Assembly (NCBI GenBank): GCA_039679375.1
Contig: JBDKVA010000067.1
Span: 1 to 42,439 of the forward strand
From: JBDKVA01 sp039679375
GTDB taxonomy: Bacteria; Bacillota; Clostridia; Acetivibrionales; DTU013
DNA length: 42,439 bases
Reading direction: 5' to 3'
Shown here one piece after another: positions 23,607 to 31,980 of the stretch (position 1 is the first letter of the stretch; every line of letters begins with the position of its first letter). The position numbers were made by a program, and so were the translations under genes. A model generated the notes under the pieces. It was given only the letters and a program-made list of their open reading frames with translations, was not told where the DNA came from and made no database searches.

Positions 23607-24280
23607 ACATAAAAGCTTTATTCTTAGACTTCTATGGTACTTTGGTATATGAAGATGGTGAAATAATCAACAGAATATGTGAAAAGATAAGAAAAACATC
23701 TCCTTATTGTCCAGATACCAGAGAAATAGCAACTTACTGGTGGGAAAAATTCTTTTCATCGTGTGTCGTAAGCTATGGTAAAAATTTCCGGCTTCAAAGG
23801 GATATTGAGATGGGGTCATTAAGAAAAACGCTTCAAAGATTCGACTGTAACTATAATGCTGAGGATTTAAGTGAAGAGCTTTTCAGCTATTGGATGAAAC
23901 CTCCTGTATTTCAAGATACTTTGCAGTTTTTTGATAAGGTAAAGTTACCAATTTGCATCGTATCAAATATAGACCGGGCGGATCTAATTAATGCTGTATG
24001 TCATCATGGTATTAAAGCAACAAGTTCTGTTACCAGTGAAGATGTCAGGTCATATAAACCGAGACCGGAAATTTTTATTAGGAGCATGGAGATTATGGAA
24101 GTCAGACCGGAAGAAGTTCTTCATATCGGTGATTCATTATCAAGTGATGTTGCTGGAGCGAAAGGACTTGGCATTAACACTTGTTGGCTGAATAGGAACA
24201 GGAAGAATAATTCCAGTGGACATAGGTCGGATATTGAATGTTGCAGTCTTTTGGAGTTAATTGAATATATAGAAGTATAA
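23603..24280 (+). CDS. HAD-superfamily hydrolase (HAD-IA type phosphatase)
   Basis: 225 aa. Motif I is FLDFYGTL (nucleophile Asp in D-F-Y-G-T), motif II IVSNID, motif III Lys in YKPRPEIF, motif IV HIGDSLSSDVAGAKGLG. The cap between motifs I and II is helical. The start overlaps the HisRS stop by 4 nt, so it shares the His-regulated transcript. The substrate is unknown. A histidinol-phosphatase-like role would fit the regulation but is speculation. Confidence 0.88.
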   Translation: MNIKALFLDFYGTLVYEDGEIINRICEKIRKTSPYCPDTREIATYWWEKFFSSCVVSYGKNFRLQRDIEMGSLRKTLQRFDCNYNAEDLSEELFSYWMKPPVFQDTLQFFDKVKLPICIVSNIDRADLINAVCHHGIKATSSVTSEDVRSYKPRPEIFIRSMEIMEVRPEEVLHIGDSLSSDVAGAKGLGINTCWLNRNRKNNSSGHRSDIECCSLLELIEYIEV

Positions 24281-24340
24281 AACTATTTATGAATATGGAT
24301 TAATTGTGATGGACTGCTTCTGATTCTAAAAAATATAAAA

Positions 24341-24369
24341 AACCAGCTTAAAAAAGCCGGTTTGCTATT
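24341..24369 (+). terminator. Intrinsic terminator after the HAD gene
   Basis: AACCAGCTT / AAGCCGGTT (one mismatch), a 4-nt A loop, then GCTATTTTT. It closes the HisRS-HAD transcript. Confidence 0.65.
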
Positions 24370-24426
24370 TTTGATAATAGAATAAAAAGAGGTGCCTCTT
24401 TCCACCTTTCAAGTATATTATATCCA

Positions 24427-24446
24427 CAAAATGCCAACCTGTCAAG
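24427..24446 (+). repeat. Dispersed 20-nt repeat, copy 1
   Basis: CAAAATGCCAACCTGTCAAG matches 32070-32089 at 18 of 20 positions. Both copies are preceded by an AT-rich TATAT stretch and CCA. The two copies bracket about 7.6 kb of methyltransferase and kinase genes. Confidence 0.5.
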
Positions 24447-24607
24447 AAAACTAAAGGAAAAATATGAAAGATAGAGTCTGTATCCAGTGCTATATCTATC
24501 ATCTATTACGTTTCTGAAAACTATCTCAGACTAGGTTTTATTTATTTCAATTATTCATGTAACATATGATTACCAGCCGGCTAAACATGAAAAAGGAGAA
24601 ATCTTAT

Positions 24608-24649
24608 ATGGCAAAAACACATAGAGTCAGTGGAAGAGCCGTTATCTGA
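24608..24649 (+). CDS. Possible 13-codon leader peptide
   Basis: MAKTHRVSGRAVI, with AAAGGAG 9 nt upstream, ends 153 nt before a methyltransferase gene. The Shine-Dalgarno is good, but no clear alternative hairpins follow. It may instead be the truncated start of a lost gene. Confidence 0.3.
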   Translation: MAKTHRVSGRAVI

Positions 24650-24802
24650 CCGCCAATTACGATTTGAAGGAGAATTAATAAATTCCTAAAAAGGTGAATA
24701 CAGTTAAAAATTATAGAGGTTAGCAAATGGAACTCTTATAAAAAAGGTAATTGGTTAGATTACATTTAGTCTACAAAATAGCCAGGTAAGGGGATATTCA
24801 TT

Positions 24803-25453
24803 ATGAATTCAATAGTATCAGATTGGTATGAAAAAAAAGAACATATTGATGAAATGAAAGGCTGGGACAAGGGAAAGTTGAAGATTTGGGAACAACAGGT
24901 TACAGATAGGTTTCCGAGTGGAGCAAAAATACTTGATATTGGCAGTGGAATGGGAAGGGAAGCTTTTACTCTTTATAGGCAGGGATTCAATGTGACTGGA
25001 CTGGATATTTCTAAATATGCAGTTGAAAAATCAAATGAAGAAGCGTTGAGGACAGATTGCAAGTTGAAATTTTATCATTATGATGGCGAAAATATTCCTT
25101 TTGAAGACGATACATTTGATATTGTAATCATATGGAATCAGACCTTTGGATTGTTATACGGTGATGATTATAAGAAAAGCTATATAAGTGAGTGTAAACG
25201 TGTTTTGAAACCTGGAGGTCTGTTCAGCTATTCAGGGCATTATTTGCAATACATAATGGATCACTACGATTACTGTCTTGATGGTATAAATTTTTATCCA
25301 TATAGGGATCACGGTATCTATTGGGAAACATTCTCACTGGAAGAATTAGAAAATTATGCAAAGCAAGCCGCTTTTAATGTTCTGATGAGTGGAGAAGGCG
25401 AGATCTATGTACCGGAAGACGGTATTATTCTACATTGTCTATGTAAAAAATGA
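24803..25453 (+). CDS. Class I SAM-dependent methyltransferase
   Basis: 216 aa. Motif I is ILDIGSGMGREAF, strand 2 acid VTGLDISKYAV, motif IV FDIVIIWNQTFGLLYG and post-motif RVLKPGGLFSYSGHY. This is a complete Rossmann methyltransferase of the Methyltransf_11/25 type with unknown acceptor. AAGGGGA lies about 9 nt upstream. The next gene starts 12 nt later. Confidence 0.85.
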   Translation: MNSIVSDWYEKKEHIDEMKGWDKGKLKIWEQQVTDRFPSGAKILDIGSGMGREAFTLYRQGFNVTGLDISKYAVEKSNEEALRTDCKLKFYHYDGENIPFEDDTFDIVIIWNQTFGLLYGDDYKKSYISECKRVLKPGGLFSYSGHYLQYIMDHYDYCLDGINFYPYRDHGIYWETFSLEELENYAKQAAFNVLMSGEGEIYVPEDGIILHCLCKK

Positions 25454-25465
25454 GGTGAGTTTAAA

Positions 25466-26130
25466 ATGAAAAAGGATAGTTCGACTGAATGTTGGAATAG
25501 GGTTGGAATTGAAGAATGGGTTGATAAAGCACAGAATAATGATTTTCGCCAATATTATATTATGCCTTATACATTGCAGAAAATTGGAGAAGTAAAGGGA
25601 AAACATATTCTTGATTTAGGATGTGGTGAGGGAGGATATTCAAGAGCGCTTGCTAATAAAGGTGCAATTGTTACTGCTGTTGATTGTTCAGAAGCTTTAT
25701 TGGCATATGTTACTGATAGAGCTGACAAAGAAGGAGTAAATATAAAGACACTACTACGGAATGCTAATGAGTTGGAAGAAATTCAGGATAATGAATATGA
25801 TATTGTTTTATGCTCGTGTTTATTTCTATACTTCATCCATGTTATAAGCCTAAAGAAAGTAAGTGGATACTGGAAGAGGATAAGATAAAGGTAGTTGTCA
25901 TAGATTACTTTAATCCGATAGAATGGATTGGGGAAATAAAGGGGATAGATATGCCTGTTATTTATAGACATAGGACACTTTCAGATTATATTAAGGCATT
26001 TGGCAGGAATGGTTTCATATTGGCAGATATGAATGAGCCCGTTCCTACTGAAGAGCAAATAAAGCATTCTACTAGAATTAGCTGGCTGTGTAAAATACCA
26101 ATGTATTTGTTTATTGAACTTGAAAAATAA
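25466..26130 (+). pseudogene. Broken class I methyltransferase (internal deletion with frameshift)
   Basis: The first frame reads ILDLGCGEGGYSRALANKG (motif I) to YDIVLCS. It then loses homology and stops at 25888. The second frame (from about 25815) reads ISILHPCYKPKESKW...DYFNPIEWIGEIKG...HRTLSDYIKAFGRNGF, the normal C-terminal half. The piece between DIVLCS and the SILHPC strand, expected to hold the motif IV-V helix with RVLKPGG, is missing, about 25-30 codons plus a shift of frame. The Shine-Dalgarno (GAGGTGAG) is intact. The encoded enzyme cannot be functional. Confidence 0.8.
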
Positions 26131-26151
26131 ATAACGGATGGAGAAATCTAT

Positions 26152-26628
26152 ATGATAACGCTAAGGAAAATTACATTGGATAACCGACGAGAATTATTTC
26201 AGCTGAAGGTGACAGAAGAGCAGCAACACTATGTCGCGTCGAATCTATCGAGCGTTGCATCGTGCTATGTATTGGCAACAAATGGAGGATGCCCACTTCC
26301 GTATGCTATTTACGCTGATGAACAGATGGTAGGTTTTGTTATGATCGTTTATGGCAATACCGGATACGATCAACCCAGGATGGCAGAAAATAATTATTGT
26401 ATTTTACGTCTGATGATAGGGGAGCAATATCAGAAACGAGGTTATGGCCGGGAAGCTATGGTAAAAATATTGGAGTACATACGCACATTTCCAGCAGGGT
26501 CTGCTCAATATTGTTGGATATCATATGAAACGGATAACATAGTAGCTAAAAAGCTCTATGAAAGTTTTGGCTTTCGTGATAATGGTGAGATATACAATAA
26601 TGAACCCGTAACTGTGTTAAAGCTCTAA
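26152..26628 (+). CDS. BltD/PaiA-like GNAT polyamine acetyltransferase
   Basis: 158 aa. It shows LRKITLDNRRELFQLKVTEEQQ at the start, LRLMIGEQYQKRGYGREAM (Q-x-R-G-Y-G acetyl-CoA motif), and KKLYESFGFRDNGEIYNNEPV at the end. The arrangement matches spermine/spermidine acetyltransferases such as Bacillus BltD. The substrate is inferred from family resemblance only. It lies 21 nt after the broken methyltransferase. Confidence 0.83.
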   Translation: MITLRKITLDNRRELFQLKVTEEQQHYVASNLSSVASCYVLATNGGCPLPYAIYADEQMVGFVMIVYGNTGYDQPRMAENNYCILRLMIGEQYQKRGYGREAMVKILEYIRTFPAGSAQYCWISYETDNIVAKKLYESFGFRDNGEIYNNEPVTVLKL

Positions 26629-26769
26629 CTTGAATAGGAAACTATTATAGTACCGGAATTTTTTAAAACTAAATTAATCGGTAATATGACCGGTATTGAA
26701 CTGTATCAAATTAATCAAATTATATTTACTGGGATCAAATAATTACAGGAATAAGGAGGAGGCCGTATT

Positions 26770-27546
26770 ATGGATAAATACGCCGAACAAAACAAAATTG
26801 CATGGGAATATGATGCATATAATTTCTGGGTTAGTAATTCAGGAACACCCACTGAGAGGGCAAAAAAGGATCTGGAAAATCCACGTGCCAGGCTTAAGAA
26901 ATATTCTGAGTATTTTGGCAATGTTAAGGGAATCAAGATAGCAAACATTTGTGGTTCCTGCGGTAAAAAAGCAATACCGCTTGCACTGATGGGAGCTTCG
27001 GTTACGTTATTTGATATATCTAAAGAAAATATGAGATATGCATGTGAAACTGCCGAAGTAGCTGGTACGAGTATAGAATATATAGTTGGAGATGTAATGG
27101 ATATTGATATGTCCGTATATGGCGAATATTTCGATGTAGTATTTATGGAGGGTGGTATTTTACATTATTTTTTTGACATTAACCGGTTTATGGGTGTAAT
27201 GAATAGCCTCCTTAAGAGCGGAGGACGAATGATATGCAGTGACTTTCACCCAATTAATAAGTTTATTGATATATTGGAGCTTGGAAACCCCTCAACCGAT
27301 TATTTCTCAACAGATATTATCGAATGTGAGGTGGCCCATGCAAGATTTTACGATGATGAAAAACGAATGAAATTTCCAAAATGTAAAATACGTAGATATA
27401 CGCTCAGTGAGATAATTAACTCTGTTATAAACAATGGTTTTATATTGAGAAGTTTTGATGAACACCCTGCCTGGACAAATAAAAAACTGCCAGGCGAATT
27501 TACAATGCTGGCAGATAAGGAGAAAGATTGTATTACTTTTGTTTAG
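26770..27546 (+). CDS. Class I SAM-dependent methyltransferase
   Basis: 258 aa. AAGGAGGAGG lies a few nt before the ATG. Motif I is degenerate (IANICGSCGKKAIPLAL, lacking the usual acidic start). It is followed by VTLFDISKENM, VGDVMDIDM and FDVVFMEGGILHYF, then LLKSGGRMICSDFHP. It is of the type often annotated simply as methyltransferase. The acceptor is unknown. Confidence 0.82.
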   Translation: MDKYAEQNKIAWEYDAYNFWVSNSGTPTERAKKDLENPRARLKKYSEYFGNVKGIKIANICGSCGKKAIPLALMGASVTLFDISKENMRYACETAEVAGTSIEYIVGDVMDIDMSVYGEYFDVVFMEGGILHYFFDINRFMGVMNSLLKSGGRMICSDFHPINKFIDILELGNPSTDYFSTDIIECEVAHARFYDDEKRMKFPKCKIRRYTLSEIINSVINNGFILRSFDEHPAWTNKKLPGEFTMLADKEKDCITFV

Positions 27547-27560
27547 AATTATATGGTAAA

Positions 27561-27635
27561 ATGTTTGTGCATCAGCCGCTAACTCCAGGGACATTGGTGC
27601 CTGTTGATGGTGATTTATTTTGGAGATATTATTGA
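27561..27635 (+). other. Short unexplained ORF between two methyltransferase genes
   Basis: 24 codons from ATG 27561 to TGA 27633-27635 read as protein-like sequence (...PGTLVPVDGDLFWRYY). There is no good Shine-Dalgarno. It may be a gene remnant or chance. No family is recognised. Confidence 0.2.
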
Positions 27636-27658
27636 AGCTATAACGGAGGTGAAAAAAG

Positions 27659-28546
27659 TTGAATAGTGTATGGTCACAATATGTGCAGACGACAGAAGAG
27701 TTATATCACAGCCGTGAAATGCGTTTTAATAATAGCAACAAGGCTTTATGGCTGAATGCCATCAATGTAAAAAGCGGTCAGAACATCCTTGAAGTCGGAT
27801 ATGCCGGAGGGACCTTCTGCCACAAAATTAAGAAATATATTCCGGATATCAAAGTAACGGGGATTGATTTAGATACGGGTCATATAGAAAACGCAAAGGC
27901 AAAAACTGTAGAGCTAGGACTTGACTGTGCATTTGTAAATGGTGATGCTACTGCAATGCCATTCGAAGACAATACCTTCGATTTATGTTATTCGCATACT
28001 GTTGCTGAACATATACCTCACAAACCTTTCTTCGGTGAACAATATCGTGTACTCAAGCAGGGAGGCAAAATTGTTGTTCTATCTGTACGCTCAAGGCTTG
28101 GAGTAAAGGACAATAATTGGTATAACACAAGCGAAGAAGAAAAAGCTTTATTAGAAAAAGCTTGGAGCAAGGCGGGAAATTTTGATAAAGAGCACAACAT
28201 TGGAGCTTACGAAATGGATGAGCATGAGTACCCGAAGAAACTCGAAGAAGCAGGTTTTCATGATGCGAATGTGGACTTTTTTACAATAATAGACTATGCT
28301 CCTGACAATGCATCTGTTACCGATGACATTGCAATTGAGCAGATTTATGACCATAGAATCGGAGTGTTGGCAAGCGCTCAAAAAGCGTTAAACATCGCCC
28401 CAGATGCTTTAACGGAGCATGAAAAATCCACATTATTTGATTTAATAAACAAGCGGTTTGATAAGCGGATTAAACAATACAATGATGGCGAGAAGCTATG
28501 GGATTTTTCAACAAGCACAATTCTTGTCGTTAGTGGAGAAAAGTAG
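27659..28546 (+). CDS. Class I SAM-dependent methyltransferase (UbiE/Methyltransf_11 type)
   Basis: 295 aa. The start is TTG with GGAGGT 9 nt upstream. Motif I is ILEVGYAGGTFCHKI, strand 2 VTGIDLDTGHI, then VNGDATAMPFEDNTFDLCYSHTVAEHIPH and RVLKQGGKIVVLSVRS. The helical C-terminal extension (residues 200-295) may bind the acceptor. The acceptor is unknown. Confidence 0.85.
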   Translation: MNSVWSQYVQTTEELYHSREMRFNNSNKALWLNAINVKSGQNILEVGYAGGTFCHKIKKYIPDIKVTGIDLDTGHIENAKAKTVELGLDCAFVNGDATAMPFEDNTFDLCYSHTVAEHIPHKPFFGEQYRVLKQGGKIVVLSVRSRLGVKDNNWYNTSEEEKALLEKAWSKAGNFDKEHNIGAYEMDEHEYPKKLEEAGFHDANVDFFTIIDYAPDNASVTDDIAIEQIYDHRIGVLASAQKALNIAPDALTEHEKSTLFDLINKRFDKRIKQYNDGEKLWDFSTSTILVVSGEK

Positions 28547-28666
28547 TAAGAACACCAACTGTAAAATCCTCTGCTGCACCTATCAGTCCTTTGATTGATA
28601 AAAAAAACGCAAGTACAGAAGGCATTGTAAAAAATATAGGGAATCCAGTACAGGAAGGTTAATAAT

Positions 28667-30055
28667 ATGCTTGGATTAAAACGAGGAATAGTCGAACTGT
28701 GCGACCATGATAAAGCATGGGAACAAATTGCAAATCAAACTATAAAAAAGTTAAAAGTCATATTTGGCAATGTTGCAGCTGATATTCAACATGTCGGAAG
28801 TACTTCAATTGTGAATATCAAGGCTAAGTCTATAATTGATATCGCTGTTGCGGTGAGCAATTTTGACGAAGTAATGAAGCTTGTTCCTACGCTTGAACAA
28901 TCAGGATTTATGTACCGTCAACACGATGTGGCGGGAGATATGCTTTTTGTATGTGATGATCGAAATACCGATATAAGAACACATCATATTCATGTAGTCA
29001 CAACAGGCAGCAAAGAATGGCAGAATTATATAAATTTCAGAAATTATTTGAATGCAAAAACCGATGTTGCAAAAGAATATGAAGCCTTAAAGCTTCGGCT
29101 TATGAATGAATATCAAGCTGACAGATTAGCATATACAAGTGGCAAGGCAGAGTTCATCACTCATACTTTACGAAAAGCACAGGTGTGGTCTTTCCTTGGC
29201 AAGACGGTAACTGTAACAATTGACCGCCCACTTGGCAGTGTTCATCCAAAGCACGATGACATGATATATCCTATAAACTACGGTTATATTGACGGCATAA
29301 TTGCACCTGATGGCGAAGAACTTGATGTATACATTTACGGAGAGGATAAACCGCTTGATGAATTTACGGGTAGGGTTATCGCAATTGTACACCGTGAAGA
29401 TGATATTGAAGACAAGCTTGTCGCTATACCGGATGGAATTACCTTTTCGGCATCAGAAATTAAATCTGTGGTTTCATTTCAAGAAAAATATTATGACAGC
29501 AGAATAGAAATATTCGATCCCAAAATTGTTCATATTCTCGGCGCATCGGGTTCGGGTACAACAACATTAGGAAAAGCAATAAGTGAAAAATACGGCTTTA
29601 AGCATCTCGACACTGATGACTTTTTCTGGCTTCCAACCGATCCTAAATATACAACGAAAAGAGAGTCTTCCGAAAGACAAGGGCTGCTTTCTGAAGCTAT
29701 TGCAAAAGCAGAAAGATGTGTAATATCTGGCTCATTATGCGGTTGGGGTGATATATTTATACCAAAATTCGAATTGGTTATTTTAATAGAGGCTCCACCG
29801 GAAGTGCGAATTGAACGCTTAAAGCAGCGTGAATACAATCACTTTGGCGACCGTATTCTGTCCGGCGGTGATATGTACGAAAATCACATTGAATTTCTTG
29901 AATGGGCGGCAAAATATGATACTGCAGGAATTGAGCAAAGGAGCCGAGCTTTGCATATAGAATGGCTCAAAAAGATAAATTGCCCTATTATAATTGTAGA
30001 TGGAACAAAGCCAATAAATGAAATATTAAAAAAGGTTGGGTTGAGCAATGGATAA
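28667..30055 (+). CDS. GrpB nucleotidyltransferase - pyrophosphatase-like - P-loop kinase triple fusion
   Basis: 462 aa with three domains. Residues 1-170 are GrpB-like: QHVGSTSIVNIKAKSIIDIAVAV, the nucleotidyltransferase-fold signature. Residues ~175-285 resemble soluble inorganic pyrophosphatase, with YPINYGYIDGIIAPDGEELDVYIYGE (compare YNYGFIP...DGDPLDVL). Residues ~287-462 are a FlaR/adenylate-kinase-like P-loop domain with GASGSGTTT, LDTDDFFW, VISGSLCGWG and VILIEAPPEVRIERLKQRE. GGAAGG precedes the ATG. It overlaps the YdcF gene by 8 nt. The combination of nucleotidyl transfer, pyrophosphate removal and phosphorylation suggests a small-molecule-activating enzyme. The substrate is unknown. 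Confidence 0.85.
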   Translation: MLGLKRGIVELCDHDKAWEQIANQTIKKLKVIFGNVAADIQHVGSTSIVNIKAKSIIDIAVAVSNFDEVMKLVPTLEQSGFMYRQHDVAGDMLFVCDDRNTDIRTHHIHVVTTGSKEWQNYINFRNYLNAKTDVAKEYEALKLRLMNEYQADRLAYTSGKAEFITHTLRKAQVWSFLGKTVTVTIDRPLGSVHPKHDDMIYPINYGYIDGIIAPDGEELDVYIYGEDKPLDEFTGRVIAIVHREDDIEDKLVAIPDGITFSASEIKSVVSFQEKYYDSRIEIFDPKIVHILGASGSGTTTLGKAISEKYGFKHLDTDDFFWLPTDPKYTTKRESSERQGLLSEAIAKAERCVISGSLCGWGDIFIPKFELVILIEAPPEVRIERLKQREYNHFGDRILSGGDMYENHIEFLEWAAKYDTAGIEQRSRALHIEWLKKINCPIIIVDGTKPINEILKKVGLSNG

Positions 30056-30656
30056 TCGTATTATAACTGACATTACAAATTACATATTCGTATCTGACAA
30101 GCCCCAAAAGGTTGATATTATATTCTTGCCGGGCGGCTCTTTCCCTGAGATTCCCGAAAGAGCGGCTAAGCTATATCATGACGGATATGCACCTCTATTG
30201 CTTCCGTCAGGAGGTGTCAGTGTAAAAAGCGGGAAATTCAATGGTGCTAAATCAAAAATTGATATTTATGATAAAGAGTATAAAACTGACTGCCAGTTTT
30301 ATACCGATGTACTGCTGAAAAACGGTGTCCCTCGTGATTCTATAATCTGTGAGGACAAGTCCGGTCATACAAGAGATAACGCCTTTATGTCACGTAAGGT
30401 GATTGATGAAAAAGGGTTCGTTATCAAAAAGGCGGTGATATGCTGCAAGTCCTTTCACGCAAGACGGTGTTTGATGCTGTATCAATTGGCTTTTCCCGAA
30501 GCTGAAATATACGTTGTTCCTGTTGATTGCTATGGTATCACTCATGTTAATTGGTATATACAGGAATATGGAATTGATCGTGTGCTTGGCGAGCTGGCAC
30601 GCTGTGGTAATCAGTTTGTAGGAGACATAAAGGAGTATTTGAAATGCCAAAAGTAG
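30048..30656 (+). CDS. YdcF/SanA-like DUF218 protein
   Basis: 202 aa. IIFLPGGSFPEIPERAAKLYHDGYAPLLLPSGG and the later EDKSGHTRDNAFMSRKVI are the DUF218 pattern. There is no membrane segment, as in the short cytoplasmic YdcF group, which may bind SAM. The start ATG lies inside the end of the triple-fusion gene (8-nt overlap). Its own 3' end overlaps the start of the NUDIX pseudogene by 13 nt. Confidence 0.82.
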   Translation: MDNRIITDITNYIFVSDKPQKVDIIFLPGGSFPEIPERAAKLYHDGYAPLLLPSGGVSVKSGKFNGAKSKIDIYDKEYKTDCQFYTDVLLKNGVPRDSIICEDKSGHTRDNAFMSRKVIDEKGFVIKKAVICCKSFHARRCLMLYQLAFPEAEIYVVPVDCYGITHVNWYIQEYGIDRVLGELARCGNQFVGDIKEYLKCQK

Positions 30657-30806
30657 AGCTTACAAATATGGTTATGGTACAAGACAAAACCACAGGGAAA
30701 GTACTTATTCAGGAAAGAATAAAATAAACAGATGGAAAGGTCTGCCCTTAATGAAGCCTTTGGTTCCTGGAATGATGGTGAATTGTGGGAGATTGTATAT
30801 AAATGA
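30644..30806 (+). pseudogene. NUDIX hydrolase pseudogene (frameshift and internal deletion)
   Basis: AAGGAG precedes ATG 30644. The first 27 codons (MPKVELTNMVMVQDKTTGKV...) closely match the N-terminus of the intact NUDIX enzyme at 19581 and stop at TAA 30725-30727. In a shifted frame RWKGLP follows, equivalent to RWCGISFPGG. After a deletion of the NUDIX box region, EAFGSWNDGELWEIVYK-TGA (30753-30806) matches the C-terminal part. Most of the catalytic region is gone. Confidence 0.85.
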
Positions 30807-30827
30807 AAGTCTAGTGGAGGAATTATT

Positions 30828-31580
30828 ATGGATTTTAGAAAAGTTTTTGACAGCATTCCTGAAGAGTTTAACAAATGGAGACCCCGCTATTGTGATGAGC
30901 TTTTCGCAGATGTTATAGGATACTCAAAGCTCGATTCTGGCAAAACAGCTCTTGAAATCGGGCCCGGAACAGGTCAGGCTACCGAACCGATTTTAAGAAC
31001 TGGCTGTTCGTATTTGGCGATTGAACTTGGTGAACATCTTGCAGAGTATATGAAGAATAAATTCAATTCATATGATAATTTTCATATTGTAAATGCAGAC
31101 TTTGAGACATATAACTTCGGACAGCAAAAATTTGATTTGGTTTTTTCAGCAGCTACAATTCAGTGGATACCCGAAAAAATCGGATTCCCTAAAGTTTATA
31201 ATATTCTGAAAAGCGGCGGGACATTAGCGATGTTTATGACTCGTCCGGACTTTAGAACTCCAAACGAAGCGTTATATTATGAAATACAGGAAGTATATGA
31301 AAAGTACTTTCATCCGGAAACCGGATACACATGTAAGCTGGAGTACAACAATGTTGTGAATTATGGGTTTATTAATTTTGAATACCGAAATTATCAAAAG
31401 GTAAGAGAATTTAATGCAGATGAATATATATCGTATATAAGCACACATGCCGATCATATTACATTGCAAGAGCCTGATAAATCAAAATTTTACGCAGGCA
31501 TTAAGGACGCAATTTTGAGTTTTGGTAACAATATAAAGCTTTATGACACAATAGCTTTGTATTTGGCAAGAAAGCCATAA
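30828..31580 (+). CDS. Class I SAM-dependent methyltransferase (trans-aconitate methyltransferase-like)
   Basis: 250 aa. Motif I is ALEIGPGTGQATEPIL, then LAIELGEHLAEYM, NADFETYNF, and FDLVFSAATIQWIPE with YNILKSGGTLAMFM. The IQW-hydrophobic pattern and the C-terminal region resemble the Tam group. GTGGAGG lies about 8 nt upstream. The acceptor is unknown. Confidence 0.84.
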   Translation: MDFRKVFDSIPEEFNKWRPRYCDELFADVIGYSKLDSGKTALEIGPGTGQATEPILRTGCSYLAIELGEHLAEYMKNKFNSYDNFHIVNADFETYNFGQQKFDLVFSAATIQWIPEKIGFPKVYNILKSGGTLAMFMTRPDFRTPNEALYYEIQEVYEKYFHPETGYTCKLEYNNVVNYGFINFEYRNYQKVREFNADEYISYISTHADHITLQEPDKSKFYAGIKDAILSFGNNIKLYDTIALYLARKP

Positions 31581-31807
31581 CCTTGCAGTATTAGCAAAAT
31601 GCGAACATTAGCAGCGATATTGATATTATCGGCATGCTCAGAAGGAGGCATTCCTCGCTAAGAAGTATTACATCATGCCCGGTGAGGTGTGTCCCATTAC
31701 ATTACACTTTTATCATTCAAGAGATGATAAGAAAATGGGCACATTTGACTCAAAACAAGATTTTGTTAAGATGGAACACGAAATACCCTCAGCGGGTTCA
31801 ATTCCAA

Positions 31808-31972
31808 GCAGATATGATTCGATTGAGCTAAAAGCGGATATTGAGATTGGGTACTGATCGGCGTTTCAATATTCTTATGGGAAGAAACCTGCAAAAAGAT
31901 CACGGACAAGCAAGTCAGGTTGCCATGTTCATGCCAATTCTTGAAGATACGGATGGAATAGTGAAAAATAGG
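31808..31972 (+). pseudogene. Internal fragment of a TyrZ-type tyrosyl-tRNA synthetase
   Basis: The reading in two frames is RYDSIELKADIEIG then (one base lost at ~31850) GTDRRFNILMGRNLQKDHG followed by QVAMFMPILEDTDGI. It matches the ...[25 protein letters not shown]... block of TyrZ-like (type 2) TyrRS. Both the N-terminal ATP-binding region and the KMSKS region are missing. It is a small scar of a lost gene. Confidence 0.8.
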
Positions 31973-31980
31973 GTCAATAA

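Larger units (their letters stand above)
24281..24802 (+). other. Non-coding gap with terminator, dispersed repeat and a possible mini-ORF
   Basis: 522 bp without a full gene. It holds a terminator (24341-24369), a 20-nt repeat (24427-24446) found again at 32070-32089, and a Shine-Dalgarno-preceded 13-codon ORF (24608-24649). No other structure was recognised. Confidence 0.6.

Noticed and set aside
28547..28666. Protein-like reading frame ending STEGIVKNIGNPVQEG before the triple-fusion gene
   Set aside because: No start codon with Shine-Dalgarno and no recognisable family. The stretch is short enough to be chance.
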